Shown here piece after piece: positions 43,401-54,647 of a DNA stretch of 64,000 nt. A program made the translations under genes and the position numbers. This DNA is from Sipunculus nudus (taxonomy: Eukaryota > Annelida > Sipuncula > Golfingiida > Sipunculidae): positions 23,650,367 to 23,714,366 of the forward strand of contig CM049308.1 of the NCBI GenBank assembly GCA_026874595.1, in the 5' to 3' direction. Under the pieces are notes generated by a model that was given only the letters and a program-made list of their open reading frames with translations, had not been told where the DNA came from and ran no database searches. The stretch's first letter is position 1, and every line of letters begins with the position of its first letter.

Positions 43401-46400
43401 AATGGGGTCCGCATATCAAGGCTACTCATGTCGGGTTACAGTGGGTTCTTTTTCACACGAACGTAAGCATCAGACTAAGAGTAAAAAAATTAAATTGATG
43501 TCTAATCATACAGTAAAAATGTGTGTTCTGTTCATCTTAACGTAAAATGGTGCGTCTTAACTCATTGAACAAGATACACGTCGCAAAATGTTCATGCTGT
43601 CAAAATTATACTCCGTCCTAAGAAAACTATAATCCATTCTAACAGGATTATATTCTAGTTTACAGTAGATCTACAAGTCAACACCCCAATTCACAAACCT
43701 AGGAAACCTTCAAAATATTTGAGAAATATGGTTGATTCACAATCTGAGAATAGGATGCTGCTGTTACAATTTTCCACTCGATTCCATAGATCATAATCAA
43801 ACTCAATGGTAACAAAAAGAAAAAAAAAAAAAAACACGAACAAAACAAATACATTTAATGTTTGGTTTAATTTTGATGCTATACATATGAAATGATTAAG
43901 GGCGAGACTTGAACTCATGGATGATTTTTTTATTAAAATACAAAAAAAGAAGAATTTTAAAGGCAAAGATGCCAAAAAATATAATTTTTGTAATGATTAA
44001 AAAAAAATATTAGGTTTCTTTCCCATAAGTGACTCAGTGATCGAAGTACCCTTCCGCCTGATGTCGTTTCTATTTAAAACGTACCTCTTCTGTTTGGGTA
44101 CTGTTGGACGGCCGGGCCTAGTTGTCTAAACTGTCAAACTTCAAAATCAAAATTTATTACATTCCAAGGGCACACCTTCAGTTTACATTTCACATGTGCG
44201 TGCTCACAAATATATTTATTCCGTAAAGTCCTTGCTACAAAAACATCCATGTTTCTGTAATTTGCCTTGAAACAATTCTTACCCAAAACAAATGAATTGA
44301 TTACATTGTCTTCTTCACTACTACCTACGCCGCTGGTGTGTTTAGAAGCCCCTAAACAACAGAGTCGTTCTCTTGTGAGTCCGAGTCTGCGTATGTGAAG
44401 ATGAAAAAGGTGTAAGGATTGATCGCCATATTCCGTAGCTTCTCCGATGGAACGGAGTAACCAAATGAACATCCATTTTTTTTCGTTAACTAGCCGTATA
44501 CTCTCCGACATTCGACTTGGACATTCCTTCTTTAGTCTGTAGGCAAAATGGAAGCCCCCAATAGTGGTTTCAGATTTTTTGCGAGGTCAACGTTTGAGAG
44601 CGGCACGGGAATACGACGGTAAAGTACTATCGGGGTAGAGTCGCAAGGTGGGAATAATTCTGTGGAGAGAGCTTGGTGGCCATTTTACTCGTATCTTCTA
44701 AGTAGAAGCCGGTGAAACGCTCAGGGGATGACCGCGCCCTCATCTGCAGATTAGAGTAAGATACACAGCACACCCCACCAGTACATAGATAAAACAGAGT
44801 CAATATTCACCAACGTTTTAGCCTTACCATATATATTTTGGCCCCAGCAAATCGTTCCAGAAATGGCGGTTGGAGTCGGGGAGGAAGAATTCGTCCGAGG
44901 CGCCGTTTATCAGGAGCTTAGGCATGGTGAGACGTTCGCGGTAAGCTATGGAAAAAACATTGTTCCGTCAGCTCCCACAAGGGGGCGCTGTCAACGATAG
45001 ATGTCCTCATATGCGCTTTTTTTAGCACCCTGTTTTTTAACGAGATGGAGAGATCTTTTACTCATTTTTTTACAATTCGATAGTTAATAAAAAACAATTC
45101 TGTCCTTATGTATCATATAACATAAAAGCAAGGACAGGGTTCCAACAGTTAAACTATCGTATTCAAAATTGCTTTTGTCTGGCTGTAATCTAGCTACTGA
45201 CCGATACAAAATGTTACACATGTTATCATTTTCCATTATTATAATTAGTAAAACATAAATATATGACACCCTTTGATGTCAATCTACTTACAATAGGGGT
45301 CAACGATTCCTGCCAGTCTCAAGGTATTAGGATTGTCAATATCGCCCAGCAGGCCCTCATTCCAATAGTCGGCGAGAGCGAAGGACCAATCACCGAGGGA
45401 CATCTTGTGATGGTGGAAGTTCTACAGTAAACAAAGAGGTACAGATATACCAGTACAGGTATAATAATTACCCCGTATTATAGTGGTTAGAGAGCGCCCG
45501 GAGAACGGGTACCGCCACCACGGACAAACATATTATTTTTTTTATTTTAAAGACCTTTTAAAAGTCTTTAGGCCACCATTAATGGGAGTAGGATTCTAAT
45601 ACATATAGACACATCCGAACGTGACGTCAAAGAAACTAGGTCACTGACCACGTGGTGCTCTGTAAGGCAAAACATGGGCTGCGGCAGGCACTGGACAAGC
45701 TATTTACACTACAATACCAGTCTGAGTTACTCTTAATTTTTCTCACCGTTTAGGGTCATTTTGCAGATCAAACACCATAAACATGTCATTCTGATGTCCC
45801 TACAATTAAATAGTCCTTTTAACTCCAGGAGGCCATCCCTGTATACATTTAAATTTGCAGCTGACAATCCCATCTGGTGTTCAGCATCCTTGCATTTAGT
45901 CATGGCTAATCAAGAGGTCAGAGGTTTTTACATTTAGGTTTCACGCTTCATTCTATATATTTGTCATATTCTTTCCTACCACAAGTGCAGTTCCATTTGT
46001 GTGACGTAGATGGACAATTTATTCACTTAATCGGCAGTAGAAATGTTAGACTTCCTTGTCCAGACCTAGACCTCCCTGTTGGAGGGAGTAAACGTTTGTA
46101 CCGAAAAGGGAGTACAGCCTTCACTTTGGTGGATCATTTTCCATACAAATCACATTTCAAAGTAGTTTTCCTAAATATAAAATCTTTATATATTTAGAAT
46201 AAATTTGTCTTTAGACTTGTCTATCAGCTGATCCAAGTTGAGAATTTCCATGGAAACGTTATCTGATGACATAATTACTCATTTTCCCAAGTTAATTTGA
46301 GACTGTAATAATCTTTAACAGATATACCTCCTTCACTTTATATTCAATAAAATTTTTATCAATAGTTTTCTTATTCTTTTAATAATAATGATAATATTTT

Positions 46401-49400
46401 TATAATTATTATTGTTATAATTAATATTATTATAATTATTATTATTATTAATATTATTATTATTATTATTATTAATATCATTAATAATAAATCATAATAA
46501 TAATTTAATAATAATATGAATATCATTAATATCAAAACTACTGTATTTTTTACAGTAATAATCAGTTTTACTTTATTTCAATTTTAATGAATTTATATTC
46601 TAATCATACGCTACACATTTTTAACCACAATTTAACATAAAATCTTACACAAAACAATGGCTTTCTCTTTCAAACAAACACAAACTTTTGCATTTATCGA
46701 CTACTACACCTAAATAATTATTTAACTGATTACAATAATACATCAAAGAAACTATTCAAACATTGTTTTACAGTTACTCTTCTGGTAATTATTATCATAA
46801 GAACAATAATAATTAGAATATAACCTAAATTTGCAAGGTTATTATTTCATTCATGGTTCATATGAAGTACTATATAGTGGTATTTATTTTTTATATACTA
46901 GTGGTAAACCAGGCAAGGTGTTGGAAGACCTCAATCATTTATTTTGAATAATACTACATTAATTATATAAAATATGGACTTTTTTGTGGGAAGCGCATTA
47001 TTGCCCTGTTTGAAATAAGGATTGGCATTAAGATGTGAATGGTGATTAAAAGGCAGGGATTTGATGGTATTTCTAATATTAAGTGGTTCAGGGGATGGGG
47101 GGGGGGGGGGCAGTTTAGACTATTTTTTAAACCATACAAATTATGAAGCAGTTAAGAAGGGAACACATTTTTGTAAATGGAAAACATGCAAGCTGGTCAC
47201 AAAAAATTGATATCCTAAATAAAGTTTGATTGCAGTTTTTTTTTTTGGTTGTACAGAATAAGATATCACTTGTTGCAGCACTACTGACATGCATAAATAC
47301 ATGTATATAGGCCTATGATGTGCAGCAAAATGTTTGCAAATTTGCAAGATTATGATATACATATATAAATTTAAATCTACGTGGCACTATTAAGTTGTGT
47401 TTAAGAAAGAAGACTGAATAAACAGTTGAGTATTATTGTATATTCAGTAGTATAAGTTTTTCTATTTAGTGTATTTTCATGCAAGTTATAGGCTTCTGTT
47501 ATAAATAATGGAATCACTAGATTGAACATATTTTCAAGTTGTATAAACTATACGCATGGAAGACAAGTCTTCTTAGATGTTTAAACTACTTCATCATTTC
47601 TGTCCTAAGATCTATAATATTCACAAGTGTCACCTCTGATAGAATCAAATATGATCTGTTGCAGTCAAAAGGCTCGTGCCTTTTATTTCAATGGGTTAAG
47701 TGTAGCCTAATTTATTGAGATCATTAGAGTTACTGTGGACCATGGCAGAGTGTCTTTTATTTTGATACTGATCAAAGATACAGTGACGCTATATTATATA
47801 GGTAAACCGTGCTGATTATATTGCTTGCAGTCAAGCTGTGCTGTGCTTCTTGCCTTACGGCCCAGTGCGCATGCGCCAGTGGGGGGGGGGGGGGGCTTTG
47901 TTCGCAAACATCGGATGTGTCTATACTGATATGAATTAAGGTGAGTGAAATGTCATACTGGTGCCATCTTCAGGCTATATAAAGAATTAATGTAGTTCTT
48001 GTTTCTTCTATGAGATACATTTTGATCTTGAATACGAATATTAATCAATTAATTAATAAATAATAATAATAATAATAATACTATTACAACAACAACAACA
48101 ATAATAATAACAACAACAACAACACCACCACCACCACCAATAATAATAAAAATGATAAAAATAAATGTTTCCGACAATAAAAGAAAAGCAATATCACGGA
48201 TTTACATTATATATTAATAATGATAATAATAATTTATTTTCTGTTTAACAAATTTAATCCCTTCATTTATTTCAAACTGGACCCATACAAGTGTACACCG
48301 GATGTTCAATTTAAAAAATTGAATTGAGGCTTTAAGATATGTTTATCAAGACAGCTGTTCACCATTTTCGCAACATTCATGTAATTTTACATGATATTAA
48401 TATCAATTATACCAGACATATTTATTTCCGTCTCATATTTGTTTAACATTAACGAATACAATAACCAGCCGTGTGTATGTTTTCGCAGGAATATTGAAAA
48501 TCTCATTAACCCTCGACCTTGCCCCAGAAAGTACACATGACCTTGACCTACCGGTTGTATATTCAGGATACTGATGACTTTGGGTGCAATGGCGAACACT
48601 CGGCCAGGGACTGGGTCAGTTGCGGCGACAGTCCAGGTCGTCCAGCCCCTCTGTTAGTAGAAACTGATTAAAGTTTGGCGGAAATAACATTATGACTTGA
48701 CGGCTCTATATTATATCCACGTGTTAACTTTGTCTATTGTTTTCCGTTCAGTAAGCTTAATAAGAGATATAATATCATGTATTTTAGAAATAATTCCCAG
48801 CCAGCATATTTGATATGAGGACCTTTTTAAATGACTAGCACCTATGATCATTGTAACCATTAAAACCCCCGTCACACATTCAAGGTTTATAACCACAGTA
48901 GAGCTAAGATACCTTATGTGCGAAATGAGGAAAATTGTTTGAGAGATTTCAATGTAGGCAACATGCATATTTACCATTTGTCGCTCCGAACCGCTACATG
49001 TTTTGCCGGAACAATGGATGAGAAATCTCATCCTATCTTCATTTAGTTATTACGGGTTTATATCCGCATTGCTGGATCCTCATGCCGTACATAAGAAATC
49101 TTAGCTTTAATGCTGGTATCAACCGTTCCGGGGCGAAGTTGGCCAACGAAAGATTAAAACTGATAAAAACTACCGTAACAACCTACGATCGTGACGAATC
49201 AACCTCGAATTGGTACGGTTTGTGGCGGATCCGCCAAGGATACCCCTGTTTCCAGCCCCTTGGCTATAAACCGTACACGTGTGAGTGGTACTAATCATTT
49301 ATAGTGAAAAATCTATTAACTGATAAGAACAAATAGGAACTTGAGAAATTTACACAATTCGTCTGCATATTTTGTTTGCACCATGATGTCATTATGACTA

Positions 49401-50397
49401 ATTTATAGATGTAAGTACCTTGGAACCTCCGGTCACGAAGAACCTTGTTACAGGTTGTGGAAGGTTATCCACAGAGAACTGTGTGATGGCGTCCATGGCA
49501 GCGACTGCTCCCTAGTTAAAAATAATAATACATGAAATTAGGAAAAAAATATACAAATACACATAAATAAATCATTCGTAAGGTATATATCACTCACACA
49601 CACCGTCACACACACATACTCACACACCCACACGCACCGACAAGAATGGTTCTTCGACAATGCGGAACCAAGGTACTAAAGCACAAATTTAATATTTTCA
49701 GATTATGAGAATTCAAAACAGGAATTTGATATAGCAAAAACCAGCGCCGGATCCAAGAGCTATGGGTGGTTCAAAGGGGACGTTTGCCTAAAGGATCCAT
49801 TTGATTATATGAAACATTACACTCTGCCATATGATGTAATATATATAACATTTCGTAAGAGTTATTTAGATGAAAAAAAATTTGGTCCTTTAAAGTCATT
49901 TTAATTTTTCTTAATTATTACAGTATCTTTTTATCCTTTTCATATATCAGTCAAATAAACTAACTGACTTTTCAGTAAATTTGTGTAGTGTCTGAAACTG
50001 TTAATCATTTTTAAATTTTTCGAGAGAATTTGTAAATCGACTAAGAATTTCAGGCCTTTCACCCAATAATTGATTTTACACCCACAATACCTCATTCATT
50101 TTTGTAACAGTCATTATATTATTATGTGTAACAGTGAATTTATGCCCTGTGATTATCGCATATTTGACAAGTATTTATGCGTGTTTGCATGAGCCGATTC
50201 CGATATCACAGTTCAGGTTGCTGATCCACGAACCATACTTTTAGCGGTGTTCCTATTGTACAGATGTATCATCCCCTCTTGTTTATCACCGATGATTACC
50301 GATTATTACCGAGGGTTTCATATTTCTCATTCGCGAATATCGCTAAATTGAAACCCCGGCGAACAAAGAGGAAATCCCAATATTTCAATACTATACA

Positions 50398-50445
<48 letters not shown>

Positions 50446-53400
50446 AGTGTGTAAATATGTGTGATGTCATTTACCTTAGTCATTGGCATCCTCATGATGA
50501 TATCGGGATTAGTGTTGTCTGGATCATCAATGTAACGTCTCCAGGTGTAAGCGATGGCGTCATCCTCGTAGCGGGATGAGTCGTCTTTCTAAGAAATATA
50601 ATACTAATACTAATACTAATACCTATAATAATAATAAAAACTAAATGTGGTCGGACAATGGTCCTCAGAGGGCCCGCGCTTCCGCTAGTGCTGGACTAGT
50701 TTACATATGGGTGAAAAAAACAAGTAAAATTTGAAAAATATGACAAACAGTAACAGGTATTTATCAATATGCTTGAGGAAAAAATCCTACTGAATCAAAT
50801 GATATTAAAGAAGACATGTCTGAAAAAAATGTGCAATAGAAAATCACGGAATGTAGTCTGTTAGCCATATTGATTTTGAGCAAGTCTGTGATTCAATGAT
50901 CCTAATGATCCCTGTGAAATTGGGAAAGCTTCAGTAATGTTGTTATTGAGTAATAGCGTGCGAAAGAAAATCAGTGATCGGACTGTGGCGGCCATATTGG
51001 AATTCCAACAGGTCTGTAATTCAATAGGTCTGGAGCCCTCATATGTACCGACCATCCCTGTAAATTTGGGAAAGCTGCAGGAGGTTGTTGTCGAGTTATA
51101 GCGCGCGAAAGAAAATCAGCGATCAGGCCGTGGCGGCCATATTGGTATTCCGACAAGTCTGTTATTCAATAGGTCTGGAGCCCTTATAGGTTTAAATCAT
51201 CCCTGTGAATTTGGGAAAGCTGCAGCAGGTTGTTGTTGAGTTATCGCGCGCGAAAGAAAATCAGCGATCAGGCCGTGGCGGCCATATTGGTATTCCGACA
51301 AGTCTGTATTTCGATAGGTCTGGAGCCATAATAGGTACCAATCATTCCTGTGAATTTGGGAAAGCTGCAGTACGTTGTTGTTGAGTTATCGCGCATGAAA
51401 GAAAGTGTCACTGACGGAAGTACGGATGGACGGAAGGACGGACTGACACGATGATCACTATAGGGCACCGCTTGTCAAGTGGGGCCCTAATAAATATCAT
51501 CATCATCATCATCATCATCATCATTTCATTCTATATAATTAATACGGAGTTGGATATTTTTCTAGACCACGGTTTACCTGCTTCCCTTCTGATTTGACTC
51601 TCCAAATTAGGCAGACGTATCGGTGGTGTGCTCTTCTAGGACAAGTTTGCTTTATTTTGCGGGGTTGTGCCCTATTAAACTGAATAATTAATAATTTTAA
51701 TATTTCCCCATTAGGTGCCCCTATTTCTTTTGTGCTGTAAGGTCCTCCACGCCTGTGACACTTTTTCAGGAGGCACATCGGGGATTTTCACTGGCCTGTA
51801 AAGACCGTGGCGAGGGCGCATGTCCAGCCCAAAAGGCATTTCCGTGCAATACGCGGTCACGCGGGTCCACTATAATCCCCATTGATCCCTAATATCCATT
51901 GTACCACCTATTAAGGTATTTTCTCTCTCAAAAGAAAGTAAATAATTTTGATCCAAATACCACATGACTCCGCTTTCAGTGCGGGGGCTTTTCATTTGGT
52001 CAACACTGGGCACTGTGTCAAGTGATGTGACCACCGTTTGACAATTTTTTAAAATAGATTACAGGTATGTTGATTTTTATACATTCAAAAATATCTTTTC
52101 ATAATAACCATAGTTTCAAAAGTTCGGCCAAGTCATGTGTTACATGAAGTTTTTTTTTTCAAAAAAGAAGACCCACAACTCAATTATCATTCGGGTTGGT
52201 AGGGGTGGGGGGGGGGGGGGGGGGGTGGAGAGGGTTCACATATATTTGTTAAGATCCGTTGTCTGTATAAAAAAAATATCACCAGTAAATTGATAAAAAA
52301 CTAGAATCTGTAGTCAGAGCGTTCAAACCTCCACTAGAATTTCCTTTAATAGTATGGGTTTCATGTCTGAACAGTGTCATGCTTCGGTAACACGAATTCA
52401 CCTTGCGAGTGGCAGAACAAATAATTATATATATGGCTTCCACACGTGGACAAAGGAATGTTCCCTTGTCATAATGGTTTTAAGAAAATATATATTGTGG
52501 TGATTCTTATTACCTCCAAAATGAAATGGACTATTTATGTCTTTACCCTAACCCTATACAAATGTTCTGCAAAACATTTTTCGCCTGTCACGCTTTTTCA
52601 GGAGGCGTCCTGTAATCCCCACTGAACCCCATTTCCATTATAATTCCATTCCTGTTAAGAAATTTTACTATGTCAAAAGTAAGTAAAGATTTTAAATTCA
52701 AGCGCGGCACACATGTCCACATGAATATTTTAATAGGGAGCAATTTTCCGTTGAGTGAACATAAAGAGCTGAGACCCTTTACACGATCACAGTTTATAGG
52801 TTTACATGTATGTTGATTTTTATACATTCAGAAGCAATCTTTCCATGATAACCCTGGTTTAAATAGTTCGACCGATTTATGGGTTGTTTGAATTTTTTTT
52901 CAAAAGGAAGCCCTGGGGGGATTGCACACACTTAAAGGGGTCCTCAATCTCTTTGGGACTGAAACCCCCGCCAGAATCTACTAATCAGTCGTTCGTTCAT
53001 ACGTGCACGTTTCATGTAAAACATTGTCATGGTTCAGAAACACGGATTCACCAGGCGAGTTGGAGAACAACTGCATACGAATGGGCGGCTTCTAGTTGGG
53101 AACAAAGGAATAGCCCCTTATAACTTGTTGAAATATATTTTTCTGGGGCTATCTTTTTCACGTTGGCAGCTATGCGTTTCGCGTACAAGAGGCTGCCACG
53201 ACATATGGATGTGTATACACATAACGCATGTATCTGTTAACATGCCTTAGACTATACCCTCAACTTACTACACTGACATCGTGTTTCACGATGTCGCCTG
53301 AGCTTCAACTAATACAAAGCATCTTTTTCATAATTTCGTGGTAGAATGCTTCTTAATACAATCGTTATATCTACGATATTTCCCAAGCAATGAAGCTGTC

Positions 53401-54606
53401 GGACCTATGGTGTTTATCGGAAAAAAAACTTCTCATCAAAAATTCGTACACCCTGTATATGCCTCACGTCTTTTTCCAATTTTTATTTGGTGTGATTTCT
53501 GGAATAGAATAATTTTTCGCCTATGTTGATATTTTTGGGGAGGGTGTTCTAGCAAAGAATTCCAGCAGAAGTAATCTATATATCATATAAGTGAAACACA
53601 TGACAAAAGTTCCTGCAAAAACCTTATTTTTTTAAAATTTAAATATGCATCGTTTAGTTCCTATCAGCTCATTACAAAAATATGCATCAGATAGAGCCGT
53701 GGATTTTCCACGGGTGCAGCTAGGCATGAAATAAATAAGCAACACAATAATAATGTATTGAATGAGACTGTACACGAATATTTGAGACTTTGTATTATTG
53801 AATATGTTTTTTTTCACATACATCGCCATGGGACGATTCGACTTTGTCGTTTTCATCCACCAATACGTAGCTATTTTTTACAAAATGTCTAATTCACGAA
53901 GCACTCACCACAAAGTAAATCGGTTGATTCGGGATCTGTCGAAGATAAGCAAAGACGGTTCGTGTGTCTCTCACAATGCGAATGCCCTGTATGAGTCGGC
54001 TGTCAGTCTCAGGGTTTGGCGGGCTGGAAGTACGGCATTGGCATCGGGATTGGCATTGACATTCCACGTGAAATTAAGAACCCTTCAGACTGACCCTCTT
54101 TGATATATTTTATATTTTATAAATATCATAATTGTGGGCAATATCTAATATGCAAAAGTTAGACCTTTAGCATTTCCATGAGTGTCTAGACTATTATGGC
54201 GTAAAAGAAATACTGCGAGATTTGTGTTACTAAAATAACAACGTTACAAGATTTCATACCAGTAAAACATATAAGATATAAAGATATACCAAAGTCTCAC
54301 CTTTTGGTTTATTTACATATTTTTGCGTTAATACTTACAGTTGGTGCTCGAAGCTGTACCTAATGTGTTTGTTGCTGTAATACAAGTTAGACAACGCCTT
54401 TACCTGGTCTCTGTGTTACTTCCGGTTCCTATGTGCATGAAGCCGGTATCTAAGGTGGGGTCAAAATTCTTAGGAACCACCACACTCAACCAGTGCCACC
54501 AAACAGGATTCGATGTCTCCTCGACTAAAATACCAAATCAGTAATAATAATAATAATACTAATAATAATAAAATAAATAATAAAATTAATAATAATATCA
54601 ACAACG

Positions 54607-54647
<41 letters not shown>

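Noticed and set aside
44134-44511. 125-codon minus-strand open frame
   Set aside because: Lies over a dispersed repeat shared with 30340-30640, has no familiar motif, and is within an intron of gene B.
54339-54374. 36-base segment with AG and GT borders just after gene B exon 3, considered as the missing exon 4
   Set aside because: It would leave an intron of only 29 bases, its length does not restore phase (3n+1 needed), and it lacks the family motif.
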